A stretch of 64,000 bases of DNA from assembly GCF_002993285.1 (NCBI RefSeq), contig NZ_CP027433.1, positions 2,232,001 through 2,296,000 on the forward strand. Reading direction: 5' to 3'. Within the stretch, counting starts at the first letter, position 1, and each line of letters starts with the position of its first letter. The position numbers were made by a program, and so were the translations under genes. Below are positions 9,111 through 18,535 of this stretch, one piece after another. Origin of the DNA: Gordonia iterans (lineage in GTDB: Bacteria > Actinomycetota > Actinomycetes > Mycobacteriales > Mycobacteriaceae). The notes beneath the pieces are model-generated. The model was given only the letters and a program-made list of their open reading frames with translations. It had not been told where the DNA came from and ran no database searches.

Positions 9111-10742
9111 ATGAGTGCAACTCTGGCGGTCAGCGTCATTGGAGTGGACGACGTTCTGTGCGTCCTCAGGTCGCCGATGGGACGTCGCCTCAAGATGACG
9201 GGATCCCTTGCGCAGTCGAAACCTTCGGCAATCGAGGGCGACGAGGCGATGACCGCCAATCAGGCGATGGTGAACAACGCGTGGGCGTACGCGAAGCACT
9301 CGATCGCGTCGCTGAACGCCGAGGAACCCGACGACGAGAAGAATCAGGCGGCGCAGGCGGCCGTCCACGAGCAGATCGCCAAGGAGATCTCCGGGTTCGT
9401 CGATCGGCTCAACGGCGAGGTTCTCGCCGACCGCTGGTGCTCGGGCTGCTTCGCGAAGACGACGCACGGCGCGATCACTCTCCGTCGCCGCCTGCCGACT
9501 TATCTCTGTACGGCGTGCGGTTCACCCACCCGCGTGTGCCCGGCGCCGCGGTGCCGCAATATGGCGGTGCGGGGTCCCGGTTCGGTCAAACTGCCCAAGT
9601 ACTGTGCCGAGCACCGGCACGAGCTGCCCAGCTTCGAGCGAGCGAAGGACACGATCGCCTCGCCGGACCGGTACGAGGAGATCCTCGAGTTCGACAAGCC
9701 GAATCTGGCGAGGCACACGCGGCTGGTCACTTTCGGACTCTTGGGCGGGGCGGTGCTCGGCCCGGTGGCGTACGCCGCGGCTCCCGCGCTGGGCGGGCTG
9801 ATCGGAGTGAAGGTCGGCGGTCTGTACGGCGCCGCCGCGAGCAGCTGGGGCCTCGCCGCCCTCGGCGGGGGTGCGGTCGGGTCCGGCGGCATCGCGCTCG
9901 GAGTGGCCGGCGGAACCGCCGTGATCACCGCGGTGGGCGCCTCGCTGGGCGGAGCGTTCGGGGCGAGCGTGATCAACGCGTACGTCAGCGACGACAAGTC
10001 GTTCGGCATCGAGCTGTTCCGCGACGGACCGGGCACCCCGGTGCTGATCGCACGCGGCTTCCTCACTCAGAACGCCCAGGACTGGCGGGCGGCCGTGCAG
10101 ATGGCGGAGGTCCGGTATCCGGACTCGCCGATCTATCTTGTGCGCTGGGGCTCGAAGGAACTGCAGGGCATCGCCAGGTACGCGGCCGGCGGGGTCGGTT
10201 TCGGCGGCGGGGGAGCGGTCGCCGGAGCGGCAGGGGCCATGGCGAACAAGGCGGCCGCGGCGCTCGTGGGCCCGGTGGGCTGGGCGATGGCCGGCGTCGG
10301 TCTGATGAAGAACCCGTGGCATGCGGCGGCGGTCCGGGCCGACAAGACCGGGGCGGCACTCGCCGGAATCCTCGCTCGCACCGAGGTGGACGAGGTGATC
10401 CTGATCGGGCACAGCCTCGGAGGCCGGGCGATGATCACCGCCGCGGAGACTCTGGGCACCACGGACGACGGTCCCGCGGTCGGCGCGGTCCACCTGGTCG
10501 GCGCAGCGCGCGGCCGCAACGGCGATTGGCGTCAGCTGAGCTCCTCGGTCCACGGCACGGTGCACAACTACTACTCGTCGAACGACAAGGTTCTCAAGAT
10601 CCTCTTCAAGACCGCGATGGCCGGCAGTACCGCCGTGGGCGCGGCGGGGTTCGGCAGCAGTTACCCGAACATCCTCGATTACGACGTCACCGCCGACGTC
10701 GCCGGACACAGCGACTACTTCGACGGCGTCGACCTCGTCTGA
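9111..10742 (+). CDS. DUF726-type alpha/beta hydrolase with N-terminal zinc-ribbon region
   Basis: 543 aa from ATG 9111 (AGGAAG 11 nt upstream). ATG 9186 and ATG 9249 are possible later starts, and residues 1-46 have weaker codon bias. Residues 110-168 hold a cysteine/histidine cluster (C110, C113, C133, C136, C143, C148, C165, H168) that should bind one or two zinc ions. Glycine/alanine-rich hydrophobic stretches at about 205-290 and 360-400 look membrane-associated. The hydrolase part has a nucleophile elbow GHSLGG (S435), a likely Asp in SSNDKV (D492) and His in AGHSDYF (H533), the layout of DUF726 proteins. The substrate is unknown. Two inverted repeats follow it. Confidence 0.75.
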   Translation: MSATLAVSVIGVDDVLCVLRSPMGRRLKMTGSLAQSKPSAIEGDEAMTANQAMVNNAWAYAKHSIASLNAEEPDDEKNQAAQAAVHEQIAKEISGFVDRLNGEVLADRWCSGCFAKTTHGAITLRRRLPTYLCTACGSPTRVCPAPRCRNMAVRGPGSVKLPKYCAEHRHELPSFERAKDTIASPDRYEEILEFDKPNLARHTRLVTFGLLGGAVLGPVAYAAAPALGGLIGVKVGGLYGAAASSWGLAALGGGAVGSGGIALGVAGGTAVITAVGASLGGAFGASVINAYVSDDKSFGIELFRDGPGTPVLIARGFLTQNAQDWRAAVQMAEVRYPDSPIYLVRWGSKELQGIARYAAGGVGFGGGGAVAGAAGAMANKAAAALVGPVGWAMAGVGLMKNPWHAAAVRADKTGAALAGILARTEVDEVILIGHSLGGRAMITAAETLGTTDDGPAVGAVHLVGAARGRNGDWRQLSSSVHGTVHNYYSSNDKVLKILFKTAMAGSTAVGAAGFGSSYPNILDYDVTADVAGHSDYFDGVDLV

Positions 10743-10807
10743 TCGTGAACGGTGCTCCGCCGTTCCGCACCGGCCGCGACAGTCGGAACGGGTCCGCGAC
10801 TGCCCGG

Positions 10808-10841
10808 TGTAGAAGCGACACTTGGGACCGTCGCTTCTACA
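10808..10841 (+). terminator. Perfect 12-bp hairpin downstream of the DUF726 gene
   Basis: TGTAGAAGCGAC and its exact complement GTCGCTTCTACA are separated by 10 nt. CCCGG/CCGGG extends the stem outward after a one-base bulge. No U-tract follows, so it is not a classical terminator. It may be a 3'-end stabiliser or a protein-binding palindrome. Confidence 0.5.
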
Positions 10842-10899
10842 GCCGGGTGTCGCGGATGGCCTACGGCAGTCGCGGATGGCCGACTGCGGTCGTGAACAG

Positions 10900-10932
10900 G
10901 AGGTCCGGACTCGGCGGGGTAGTCCGGACCTC
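10900..10932. terminator. 12-bp inverted repeat between convergent genes
   Basis: GAGGTCCGGACT pairs exactly with AGTCCGGACCTC across a 9-nt loop, followed on the plus strand by TTGT. It lies between the DUF726 gene and the convergent minus-strand membrane gene, so it could terminate both. Two short direct repeats (GTCGCGGATGGC and CGTATCGCGCTGT, two copies each) surround it. Confidence 0.6.
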
Positions 10933-10970
10933 TTGTCGCGTATCGCGCTGTCTCGTATCGCGCTGTGCGG

Positions 10971-11471
10971 TCAGGCGCCGGTCTTGACCGGCTCGGTCGG
11001 CTGGTTGTGCAGTTCGTGGTGCGACCAGTCGTCGTCCTCGCCCTTGCGCTGCTCGCGGCGCACCAGGTAGCGGCCGATGCTGACGCCGAAGAACGCCGGG
11101 ACGTACACCAGCAGGGTGATGAACGACGTGCCCGCGATCATCTCGATCCAGAAATCGGCCTGGCCGATGCCGTCCAACCAGAAGGTGCCGAGGATCCAGC
11201 AGACGAAGCAGGAGATCAGACCGGCGACCAGACCGGCCTTGAGCCAGCGCATGGTGAGGTCTTCGTAGTCGTCGGGGTCGGGGTTCGCGCGGGCGTCGCG
11301 GATGCCGTCGTAGCCACCCCAGACGACGGCGACCAGCACCCCGACGGCGATTGCGACGGCGCGGTAGATCGGCGACTGGACCGGCCAGGCGATGATCGCC
11401 AGACCGAGGAGAATACGAGCGGCGATCTGTACGACCGACATGACGAGTCCACGCAGGAGCCACGAATCCAT
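10971..11471 (-). CDS. Conserved membrane protein (Rv2536-like), divergent from pepQ
   Basis: 166 aa with about four transmembrane helices in two hairpins. A cytoplasmic ARANPDPDDYEDLTMRWLKAG segment lies between them, and the C-terminus is charged (RREQRKGEDDDW). In M. tuberculosis a membrane protein gene (Rv2536) sits in the same divergent position next to pepQ-efp, which supports the assignment. The function is unknown. I chose the ATG at 11471; the open frame continues upstream only as antisense to pepQ. The divergent spacer to pepQ is just 42 bp, so the two promoters must overlap or be leaderless. Confidence 0.8.
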   Translation of the reverse strand: MDSWLLRGLVMSVVQIAARILLGLAIIAWPVQSPIYRAVAIAVGVLVAVVWGGYDGIRDARANPDPDDYEDLTMRWLKAGLVAGLISCFVCWILGTFWLDGIGQADFWIEMIAGTSFITLLVYVPAFFGVSIGRYLVRREQRKGEDDDWSHHELHNQPTEPVKTGA

Positions 11472-11513
11472 GCCGATACCGTACCGGGATGAGACCTGTA
11501 CAACAATCAGGAC

Positions 11514-12635
11514 ATGGCCGTTTCGCACATCTCCCTCCCTCGCTCCACCACCCGGCGTTCCGCCCTCGCAGCCGTGCTGCCCGAGCACGGCGCTGACGCG
11601 ATCGTCGTCAGCGACCTCGTCAACGTCCGCTATCTGAGCGGCTTCACCGGGAGCAACGGCTCGGTCCTGGTCTGGTCCGGCGACGATCGGGACCGTGACC
11701 GGATCGCCACCGACGGTCGCTACACCGAGCAGGTCGCGGCGCAGTCGCCCGGACTGGACGCGATCATCGCCCGCGACACCCTGGCCGCGCTGCTCGCCGC
11801 CGCGGCGGGCCGCTCCGGCAGCCCACGGGTCGCGTTCGAAGCCGCGGCGGTGACGGTCGCGCAGTTCCACGACCTGACCGCCGCCGATCGGCTCGGGACG
11901 ATCACCCTGGTGCCGGTCCGGGGGCTGGTGGAGCATCTGCGCGAAAGCAAAGACGACGCCGAGGTCGCCGCCGTCGAGCAGGCCTGCGCGATCGCCGACC
12001 AGGCCTTGGAGGCGCTGATCGAGCGCGGGGCGGTGAGGCCCGGACGCACCGAGCGCGAGGTGGCCAGGGAACTCGAATGGGAGATGTACGCCCGCGGGGC
12101 GTCGGCGATCGCGTTCGAGACCATCGTGGCGGCGGGCCCGAACTCGGCGATCCCGCATCATCGGCCGACCGGCGCGGTCCTCGAATCCGGAGATCTGGTG
12201 AAGATGGACTTCGGAGCCGTGTACGACGGCTATCACTCGGACATGACGCGGACGTTCGTTCTCGGTGAGCCGCAGGATTGGCAGCGCGAGATCCACGGGG
12301 TCGTCCAGACCGCGCAGGAGGCCGGCCGTGCGGCGCTCGCGGCCGGCGCGCGGGCCCGCGAGGTCGATGCCGCCGCGCGGGAGATCATCGACGGCGCCGG
12401 GTACGGCGAGTACTACGTGCACGGTCTCGGACACGGCGTCGGCCTGCAGATCCACGAAGCGCCTCCGATCGGCTCGGCGGCGACCGGTACACTGCTTGAC
12501 GGCGCGACCGTCACCGTCGAACCCGGTATTTATCTACCTGGGCGCGGCGGCGTCCGGATCGAAGACACCCTGGTGGTCACCGGCTCCGGCGCACGGTCGC
12601 TGACTCACGCCCCCCGGGCGTTGAGGATCCTCTGA
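11514..12635 (+). CDS. pepQ: M24-family Xaa-Pro aminopeptidase/dipeptidase
   Basis: 373 aa. A creatinase-like N-terminal domain ([22 protein letters not shown]) precedes the pita-bread catalytic domain. All five metal ligands of the M24 family can be placed: two Asp in [18 protein letters not shown], His in HGLGHGVGL, Glu in VEPGIY and Glu in RIEDT. It hydrolyses dipeptides or peptides with Pro at P1'. It lies 22 nt upstream of efp, the usual pepQ-efp-nusB order. Pairing a proline peptidase with EF-P is common in actinobacteria. Confidence 0.92.
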   Translation: MAVSHISLPRSTTRRSALAAVLPEHGADAIVVSDLVNVRYLSGFTGSNGSVLVWSGDDRDRDRIATDGRYTEQVAAQSPGLDAIIARDTLAALLAAAAGRSGSPRVAFEAAAVTVAQFHDLTAADRLGTITLVPVRGLVEHLRESKDDAEVAAVEQACAIADQALEALIERGAVRPGRTEREVARELEWEMYARGASAIAFETIVAAGPNSAIPHHRPTGAVLESGDLVKMDFGAVYDGYHSDMTRTFVLGEPQDWQREIHGVVQTAQEAGRAALAAGARAREVDAAAREIIDGAGYGEYYVHGLGHGVGLQIHEAPPIGSAATGTLLDGATVTVEPGIYLPGRGGVRIEDTLVVTGSGARSLTHAPRALRIL

Positions 12636-12657
12636 CTTTCATCAAGGAGTACTTTTC

Positions 12658-13221
12658 ATGGCGACTACCGCCGACTTCAAGAACGGCCTCGTCCTCAAGA
12701 TCGACGGCCAGCTCTGGCAGATTCTGGAGTTCCAGCACGTCAAGCCGGGCAAGGGTCCCGCCTTCGTGCGTACCAAGATCAAGAACGTGCTGTCGGGCAA
12801 GAGTGTCGACAAGACCTGGAACGCCGGTGTGAAGGTGGAGACCGCCACCGTCGACCGTCGCGACATGACCTACCTCTACAACGACGGCACCGACTACGTC
12901 TTCATGGACGGCGAGACCTTCGACCAGATCACCATCGCCCCGGAGACCGTCGGCGACGGCGCACGCTTCCTGCTGGAGAACATGACCGTCCAGGTCGCCA
13001 CCCACGAGGGCGCGCCGCTGTACGTCGAGCTTCCGGTGACCGTCGAGCTCGAGGTGACCCAGACCGACCCGGGCCTGCAGGGCGACCGCTCCACCGGCGG
13101 CACCAAGCCGGCCACCCTGGAGACCGGGGCCGAGGTCCAGGTGCCGCTGTTCATCAACACCGGCGACAAGCTCAAGATCGATTCGCGCGACGGGAATTAC
13201 CTCGGCCGTGTCAACAGCTGA
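12658..13221 (+). CDS. efp: Elongation factor P
   Basis: 187 aa, three beta-barrel domains. Relieves ribosome stalling at polyproline stretches. It begins [20 protein letters not shown]. The tip loop is KPGKGPAFV with the Lys that many bacteria modify, and [12 protein letters not shown] is the conserved C-terminus. The ribosome site is AAGGAG. It overlaps nusB by 14 nt. Confidence 0.98.
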   Translation: MATTADFKNGLVLKIDGQLWQILEFQHVKPGKGPAFVRTKIKNVLSGKSVDKTWNAGVKVETATVDRRDMTYLYNDGTDYVFMDGETFDQITIAPETVGDGARFLLENMTVQVATHEGAPLYVELPVTVELEVTQTDPGLQGDRSTGGTKPATLETGAEVQVPLFINTGDKLKIDSRDGNYLGRVNS

Positions 13222-13681
13222 CCGGCCCCGCACGCCCGAGCCCCGCGGCCGCCACCGGCAGCGGCGGCGCGCTGTCGACCTCCTGTTCGAGGCCGACGCG
13301 AAGGGCGTCCCCGCGACCACACTGATCGCCGAGCGCCGCGAAGTGTTCGACGATCACGACGCGGTCGGCGAAATGACCGGTTATGCGGTCCGGGCTGTCG
13401 AGGGGGTGACCGCCGACGCCGAGCAGGTGGACGCGATCATCTCCTCGCATCTGCTGAATTGGAAGTTCGAGCGGCTCCCCGCCGTCGACCGGGCGATCCT
13501 CCGCCTGGCGACGTGGGAGCTGCTGTACGCCCCGGACATCGACGTCAAGGTGGTCCTGACCGAGGCTGTGAAGCTCGCCACGGAGTTGTCGACCGACGAC
13601 TCGCCGGCCTTCGTCAACGGCGTGCTCGACCGCATCGCGGTGCTGGCACCCCAGGTGCGGGCGGCGACCGCCGAGGAGTAG
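13208..13681 (+). CDS. nusB: Transcription antitermination factor NusB
   Basis: 157 aa, all-helical. Binds boxA RNA with NusE (S10) in rRNA antitermination complexes. The N-terminal arginine-rich [16 protein letters not shown] segment is the RNA-binding helix. [16 protein letters not shown] and [23 protein letters not shown] are the family signatures. The GTG start lies inside the efp 3' end, so expression is probably coupled. A short C-terminal tail follows the core. Confidence 0.96.
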   Translation: MSTADRPRTPEPRGRHRQRRRAVDLLFEADAKGVPATTLIAERREVFDDHDAVGEMTGYAVRAVEGVTADAEQVDAIISSHLLNWKFERLPAVDRAILRLATWELLYAPDIDVKVVLTEAVKLATELSTDDSPAFVNGVLDRIAVLAPQVRAATAEE

Positions 13682-13684
13682 TAT
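13679..13684 (+). promoter_or_regulatory. Possible -10 element for the pyr operon
   Basis: TAGTAT overlaps the nusB stop codon and fits TAnnnT. A start point near 13691 would give a leader of about 49 nt that includes the PyrR-binding hairpin. No convincing -35 is visible, which is usual in this group. Confidence 0.4.
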
Positions 13685-13709
13685 TCGGCTCGGCAATTCC
13701 TTTAACGAT

Positions 13710-13733
13710 CCGTCCAGTGAGGCGGAGAAGGAG
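13710..13733 (+). promoter_or_regulatory. PyrR RNA-binding hairpin next to the pyrR ribosome site
   Basis: CGTCCAGTGAGGCG (13711-13724) matches the PyrR-binding loop consensus ARUCCNGNGAGGYU at most positions. It folds as CCG(U)CC-AGUGA-GGCGG with a bulged U, the known binding-loop shape. The Shine-Dalgarno GGAGAAGGAGG (13724-13733) begins in the 3' arm and pyrR starts at 13740. No terminator or antiterminator is visible. UMP-bound PyrR would therefore block translation, as reported for Mycobacterium smegmatis, rather than attenuate transcription as in Bacillus. Confidence 0.8.
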
Positions 13734-13739
13734 GTCGGT

Positions 13740-14372
13740 TTGACCACGCCGGTCAGCGGTTCCCCGGAACCCGCGGAATCCCCGGTGGCCTCGACGAGGC
13801 ACCGCACCAGGACGCTGCTGGATGCGTCCGACGTCGGCCGCACGGTGGCGCGAATGGCGCACCAGGTGATCGAGAAGACCGCGCTCGACTCGGACGGCGC
13901 GACCCCGGTGGTCCTCATCGGGATTCCCACGCGCGGAACCTCGCTGGCGACCCGGCTCGCGGGCAAGATCGCCGAGTTCAGCGGCGTCGAGGTGCCCACG
14001 GGTTACCTCGACATCACCCTCTACCGCGACGACCTGCGCGACAAGCCGCACCGTCCGCTGGAGCGGACGCTGGTCCCGACCGGTGGCGTCGACGGCGCCC
14101 TGGTGATCCTCGTCGACGACGTCCTGTTCTCCGGACGCACCGTCCGCGCCGCCCTGGACGCCCTGCGCGATCTGGGACGCCCGTCCGCGGTGCAACTGGC
14201 GGTCCTGGTCGACCGCGGGCACCGCGAGTTGCCGTTGCGGGCGGACTACGTCGGCAAGAACATCCCCACCGCGCGCGACGAGGACGTCGAAGTCCACCTC
14301 GCCGAACACGACGAGACCGACGAAGTGGTCCTGCGCACCCCCGTCCCGACCACCCCGGGAGCCGGCCGGTGA
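13740..14372 (+). CDS. pyrR: PyrR bifunctional regulator / uracil phosphoribosyltransferase
   Basis: 210 aa with a short variable N-terminus. Type I phosphoribosyltransferase fold; the PRPP loop is [13 protein letters not shown], preceded by [32 protein letters not shown] is the PyrR signature. It senses UMP/UTP and binds the pyr leader hairpin just upstream, and it can also convert uracil to UMP. Translation starts at TTG 13740, 6 nt after the Shine-Dalgarno. The 3' end overlaps pyrB by 4 nt. Confidence 0.95.
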   Translation: MTTPVSGSPEPAESPVASTRHRTRTLLDASDVGRTVARMAHQVIEKTALDSDGATPVVLIGIPTRGTSLATRLAGKIAEFSGVEVPTGYLDITLYRDDLRDKPHRPLERTLVPTGGVDGALVILVDDVLFSGRTVRAALDALRDLGRPSAVQLAVLVDRGHRELPLRADYVGKNIPTARDEDVEVHLAEHDETDEVVLRTPVPTTPGAGR

Positions 14373-15406
14373 AGCATCTCCTCTCCACCGCGGACCTGAG
14401 CCGCGACGACGCGATCGAACTGCTCGACGAAGCCGCCCGCTTCGAGCAGGCACTGGCCGGCCGCGAAGTGCGCAAACTGCCGACGCTGCGTGGCCGCACC
14501 GTGATGACGGTCTTCTACGAGAACTCCACCCGCACCCGCGTCTCCTTCGAGGTGGCCGGCAAGTGGATGAGCGCAGACGTCATCAACGTCAGCGCGTCCA
14601 GTTCGTCGGTCAGTAAAGGGGAGTCGCTGCGCGACACCGCCAAGACCCTGCGGGCGGCCGGCGCGGACGCGCTGATCGTCCGTCACCCGGCGTCGGGGGC
14701 GGCGGCGCAGATCGCGCGCTGGACCAACGACGGCACCGACATCCTCGGCCTGCCGACCACCGGACCGTCGGTGATCAACGCCGGCGACGGCATGCACGAG
14801 CACCCCACGCAGGCCCTGCTCGACGCGTATTCGCTGCGGGCCAAGTTCGGCTCCCTCGACGGCCGCCGGATTGCGATCGTGGGCGACGTCCTGCATTCCC
14901 GGGTCGCGCGCTCGAACGCCTTCCTGCTGTCCACCCTCGGCGCCGACGTGGTGCTGGTCGCGCCGCCGACGTTGCTGCCGACCGGTGTCCACACCTGGCC
15001 GGTGCGGGTCAGCACGGAGCTCGACGCCGAGCTGCCGTCGGCGGACGCGGTGATGATGCTGCGCGTCCAGGCCGAGCGGATGAGCGGCGGGTTCTTCCCG
15101 AGCGCCCGGGAGTATTCGGTGCGCTACGGGCTCAACGACAACCGGCTCGCGCTGCTGCCCGAGCACGCGGCGGTGCTGCACCCCGGGCCCATGCTGCGCG
15201 GCATGGAGATCGGGTTCGACGTCGCCGATGCCCCGCAGTCGGTGGTTCTGGACCAGGTGCGCGCGGGCGTGCACGTCCGCATGGCGGTGCTCTTCCGGCT
15301 CCTGGCCAGCGACGAGCGCGCGGAGCCTGCGAGCGGGCCCGATGACCACAACCAGCCGGATACGACCCCAGCCCATCATCAGCATGCAGGAGGCGCGCAG
15401 CAGTGA
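14369..15406 (+). CDS. pyrB: Aspartate carbamoyltransferase catalytic subunit
   Basis: 345 aa. Makes carbamoyl-aspartate from carbamoyl phosphate and Asp. The carbamoyl-phosphate loop [12 protein letters not shown], the SSVSKGESL loop, [12 protein letters not shown] and the [11 protein letters not shown] motif are all present. It is about 30 residues longer than usual because of a hydrophilic tail (from about residue 312, ending in a His-rich stretch) after the conserved [10 protein letters not shown] helix. That tail is probably non-catalytic. It overlaps pyrR and pyrC by 4 nt each. No pyrI regulatory gene is present. Confidence 0.96.
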   Translation: MKHLLSTADLSRDDAIELLDEAARFEQALAGREVRKLPTLRGRTVMTVFYENSTRTRVSFEVAGKWMSADVINVSASSSSVSKGESLRDTAKTLRAAGADALIVRHPASGAAAQIARWTNDGTDILGLPTTGPSVINAGDGMHEHPTQALLDAYSLRAKFGSLDGRRIAIVGDVLHSRVARSNAFLLSTLGADVVLVAPPTLLPTGVHTWPVRVSTELDAELPSADAVMMLRVQAERMSGGFFPSAREYSVRYGLNDNRLALLPEHAAVLHPGPMLRGMEIGFDVADAPQSVVLDQVRAGVHVRMAVLFRLLASDERAEPASGPDDHNQPDTTPAHHQHAGGAQQ

Positions 15407-16689
15407 CGGCCACAGGTTCGGTGCTCATCACCGATGTCCGGCTCTACGGTGAGGGCGACCCGGTCGACGTCGCGGTGTCCGACGGCGTCATCGCCGAGAT
15501 CGGCCCGGGGCTGCCGGCGCCGGCCGGCGCCGCGACGCTCGACGGCCGCGGCGGTGTGCTGCTGCCGGGCTTCGTCGACCTGCACACGCACGTCCGCGAG
15601 CCCGGTCGCGAGGACACCGAGACCATCGCGACGGGTTCGGCCGCGGCGGCACGCGGCGGCTACACCGCGATCTTCGCGATGGCCAACACTGCGCCGGTCG
15701 CCGACAACGCGGCCCTGACCGACGCGGTGTGGCGGATCGGGCGTGAGGTGGGGCTGTGCGACGTCCACCCGGTCGGTGCGGTGACCGTCGGTCTGGAGGG
15801 CAAACAGCTCGCCGAGATGGGCATGATGGCCGACGGCGCGGCGAAGGTGAAGCTCTTCAGCGACGACGGCAAGTGCGTGCACGACCCGGTGCTCATGAAG
15901 CGTGCGCTGGAATACAGCCGCGGCTTGGGCGTGCTGATCTCGCAACACAGCGAGGATCCGCGGCTGACCGTCGGGGCCGTCGCACACGACGGTCCCACCG
16001 CGGCGCGGCTCGGTCTGGCCGGCTGGCCGCGCGCCGCGGAGGAGTCCATCGTCGCGCGGGACGCGCTCCTGGCCCGCGACGCCGGTGCGCGGGTGCACGT
16101 CGCACACGCTTCCTGCGAGGGCACCGTCGAGCTGATCCGGTTCGCCCGGAGCCAGGGGATCGACATCACCGCCGAGGTGACGCCGCATCATCTGTTGCTC
16201 GACGATTCCCGCCTGGAGACCTACGACGGCGTCAATCGAGTGAACCCTCCGCTGCGCGAGGAGCGTGACAAGCTCGCTCTGCGGGCGGCACTGGCCGAAG
16301 GGGTGATCGACTGCGTCGCGACCGATCACGCGCCGCACGCCTCCCAGGAGAAGTGCTGCGAGTTCTCGCAGGCCAAGCCGGGGATGCTCGGTCTGGAGAC
16401 GGCGCTGTCGGTGATCGCCTTGACGATGGTCCGCCCCGGCCTGCTGGACTGGCGAGGCGTCGCCCGGGTGATGAGCGAGCGGCCGGCGCAGATCGTCGGG
16501 CTCGACGATCAGGGCCGCCCGATCGAGGTCGGGGAGCCCGGCACCCTCACGATCGTCGACCCGGACGCGGAATGGACCGTCGTCCCCGACGAGCTGGCCA
16601 GCAAGTCGCGGAACACGCCGTACGCCGCGATGACCCTTCCGGGCCGGGTGCTCGGCACGGTGCTGCGCGGCACGGTGACGCACCGATGA
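15403..16689 (+). CDS. pyrC: Dihydroorotase (class I)
   Basis: 428 aa, a multidomain amidohydrolase of the long type I class. Zinc ligands are HTHVREPG near residue 63, a Lys in KLFSDDGK that can be carbamylated, downstream His residues in HVAHAS and SQHSED, and Asp in DHAPH. VNPPLR is the family signature. It cyclises carbamoyl-aspartate to dihydroorotate. GTG start overlapping pyrB; the stop overlaps the next ATG. Confidence 0.96.
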   Translation: MTATGSVLITDVRLYGEGDPVDVAVSDGVIAEIGPGLPAPAGAATLDGRGGVLLPGFVDLHTHVREPGREDTETIATGSAAAARGGYTAIFAMANTAPVADNAALTDAVWRIGREVGLCDVHPVGAVTVGLEGKQLAEMGMMADGAAKVKLFSDDGKCVHDPVLMKRALEYSRGLGVLISQHSEDPRLTVGAVAHDGPTAARLGLAGWPRAAEESIVARDALLARDAGARVHVAHASCEGTVELIRFARSQGIDITAEVTPHHLLLDDSRLETYDGVNRVNPPLREERDKLALRAALAEGVIDCVATDHAPHASQEKCCEFSQAKPGMLGLETALSVIALTMVRPGLLDWRGVARVMSERPAQIVGLDDQGRPIEVGEPGTLTIVDPDAEWTVVPDELASKSRNTPYAAMTLPGRVLGTVLRGTVTHR

Positions 16690-17336
16690 GCTCGTGGCTG
16701 TTCGACGTGCTGCTGGTCGCCGCCGTCGTGCTGCTGTGGCTCGCACTGGTCGCGCTGGCGCTGCGGGGGTGGCGCAAGCGGGGCCGGGCGCAGGCGGCGA
16801 TCCTGGGTGATCCACCGGCGGTGCCCGACGACCCCGGTGAACGACTCCTCGGTCCGTCGACCGGGGTGTACCTGGGCAGCACGGTCGCCCCCGGCTGGGT
16901 CACCCGCGTCGCGCTGCGCGACTTCGGCGACCGCTCCGCGGTGGAGTTCTCCCGGTACCCCGGCGGGATCCTCCTGGCGCGGCGGGGCGCCTCGGACATC
17001 TGGATCCCGGACGACGCGATCACCGCCGTCCGGACCGAGAACCGGCACGCCGGAAAGGTGATGACGCGCGACGGCGTGCTCACCATCCGCTGGCGGCTGC
17101 CCTCCGGCGCCGAGATCGATTCCGGGATCCGCGGTGACGAGAAGGACGAATACCAGTACTGGACGCAGGCGTACCGCGAGGTCACCGAGGCGACGTTCGC
17201 CGAACTCGAAAGCGGTGATCGCACGGACGGCCCCGGCGATCGAGCAGACATTCCCGGCGATCGAGCAGACATTCCCGGCGATCGAGCGGAGTCGAGATCC
17301 GACCGACGGCCGGACACGAAGAGGAAGAAGTCATGA
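16686..17336 (+). CDS. Membrane-anchored PH-like protein inside the pyr operon (Rv1382-like)
   Basis: 216 aa. One N-terminal transmembrane helix (about residues 4-27) is followed by a globular domain with [31 protein letters not shown] and [12 protein letters not shown], resembling a PH-like barrel. A conserved membrane protein occupies the same place between pyrC and carA in M. tuberculosis (Rv1382). The function is unknown. Residues 183-203 are a recent in-frame expansion (GDRADIP repeated) encoded by a 21-bp tandem repeat. Overlaps with pyrC and carA are 4 nt each, so it is co-translated with the pathway genes. Confidence 0.85.
   Translation: MSSWLFDVLLVAAVVLLWLALVALALRGWRKRGRAQAAILGDPPAVPDDPGERLLGPSTGVYLGSTVAPGWVTRVALRDFGDRSAVEFSRYPGGILLARRGASDIWIPDDAITAVRTENRHAGKVMTRDGVLTIRWRLPSGAEIDSGIRGDEKDEYQYWTQAYREVTEATFAELESGDRTDGPGDRADIPGDRADIPGDRAESRSDRRPDTKRKKS
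17232..17300 (+). repeat. 21-bp tandem repeat inside the PH-like gene
   Basis: Two complete 21-bp units (17232-17252 and 17253-17273, CCCGGCGATCGAGCAGACATT) are followed by a third that diverges into CGAGCGGAGTCGAGA. The CGAGCGGAGTCGAGA end is shared exactly with the uvrC repeat at 42334. The unit length keeps the reading frame. Confidence 0.9.
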
Positions 17337-18535
17337 GCAAAGCTGTACTGGTCCTGGAGAACGGCGACGTCCACACAGGACTCAGCTTCGGCGCGGAAGG
17401 CGTCACGCTGGGGGAGGCGGTCTTCTGCACCGCGATGACCGGCTATCAGGAGATGCTGACCGATCCGAGCTATCACCGGCAGATCCTGGTCTCCACCGCC
17501 CCGCAGATCGGCAACACCGGCTGGAACACCGAGGACGGCGAGAGCCTGCTCGGCAAGCGCTCGCAGGTGCGCTGGTCCGCCGACTTCATCGACCATCAGG
17601 ATCCGGGCAAGATCTGGGTGGCCGGTTACGCTGTGCGCAATCCCGCGCGCCGGGTCTCCAACTGGCGCGCCACCTCCGGCCTGGAGGACGAGCTGAGCGC
17701 GCAGGGGGTCGTCGGCATCGCCGGGATCGACACCCGCGCCGTAGTCCGCACGCTCCGCGAGACCGGTTCCATGCGGGCCGGGATCTTCTCCGGCGAGGCC
17801 GTCTCGACCGACGACGACATGCTGGCCCGGGTACGCGCGCAGGCCCCGATGGCCGGCGCCGATCTCGCCGCCGAGGTGAGCACGCTCGAGCCCTACGTCG
17901 TGGAGGCCGCGGGGGAACCGCGTTTCCGAGTCGCCGCGCTCGACATGGGGATCAAGGCCAACACTCCCCGGATGCTGGCCGCCCGCGGGGTGGAGGTGCA
18001 CATCCTGCCCGCCGGAGCGACCTTCGACGACATCATGGCGATCGAGCCGGACGGCTTCTTCCTGTCCAACGGTCCGGGCGATCCGGCCACGGCGGACCGG
18101 GCCGTCGAGCTGACCAGGCAGGTGCTCGCGGCCAAGCTCCCGCTCTTCGGAATCTGCTTCGGCAACCAGATCCTCGGCCGGGCACTCGGCCTGGGCACCT
18201 ACAAGCTCAAGTTCGGGCACCGCGGCATCAACGTGCCGGTGGTCGACGTCGCCACCGGCGAGGTCGCCATCACCTCGCAGAACCACGGTTTCGCCCTGGA
18301 GGGCAAGGCCGGGGACGAGTTCGACACCGACTTCGGTCGCGGGCGCGTCAGCCACGTGTGCGCCAACGACGGCGTCGTCGAAGGCGTCGAGCTGATCGAC
18401 GGCTCGGCCTTCTCGGTCCAGTACCACCCCGAGGCCGCGTCCGGCCCGCACGACGCCGCCAACCTCTTCGACAAGTTCGTCGCCGCAATGGACACGCGCG
18501 CCGCGAGCCAGACCCCGGAAGGGACCGATTCCTGA
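17333..18535 (+). CDS. carA: Carbamoyl-phosphate synthase small (glutaminase) subunit
   Basis: 400 aa. Releases ammonia from glutamine for CarB. The N-terminal GLSFGAEG...[17 protein letters not shown] block is conserved. In the class I amidotransferase domain the nucleophile is C275 in GICFGNQ, and the His/Glu pair is in [18 protein letters not shown] is also conserved. The ATG overlaps the preceding gene by 4 nt and the stop shares a base with the carB ATG (TGATG). Confidence 0.97.
   Translation: MSKAVLVLENGDVHTGLSFGAEGVTLGEAVFCTAMTGYQEMLTDPSYHRQILVSTAPQIGNTGWNTEDGESLLGKRSQVRWSADFIDHQDPGKIWVAGYAVRNPARRVSNWRATSGLEDELSAQGVVGIAGIDTRAVVRTLRETGSMRAGIFSGEAVSTDDDMLARVRAQAPMAGADLAAEVSTLEPYVVEAAGEPRFRVAALDMGIKANTPRMLAARGVEVHILPAGATFDDIMAIEPDGFFLSNGPGDPATADRAVELTRQVLAAKLPLFGICFGNQILGRALGLGTYKLKFGHRGINVPVVDVATGEVAITSQNHGFALEGKAGDEFDTDFGRGRVSHVCANDGVVEGVELIDGSAFSVQYHPEAASGPHDAANLFDKFVAAMDTRAASQTPEGTDS

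Noticed and set aside
8915..10987. 690-codon plus-strand ORF overlapping the DUF726 gene
   Set aside because: Low-complexity Arg/Gly-rich translation of an alternative frame; only its first 30 codons look coding, as part of the frameshifted small gene. An apparent Excalibur-like DGIPC in it is chance.
8784..11471. A novel defence or toxin-antitoxin system made of the small membrane gene, the DUF726 hydrolase and the Rv2536-like gene
   Set aside because: The Rv2536-like gene is a conserved neighbour of pepQ, the small gene looks broken, and no toxin, nuclease or sensor domain is visible. The evidence does not support a system.
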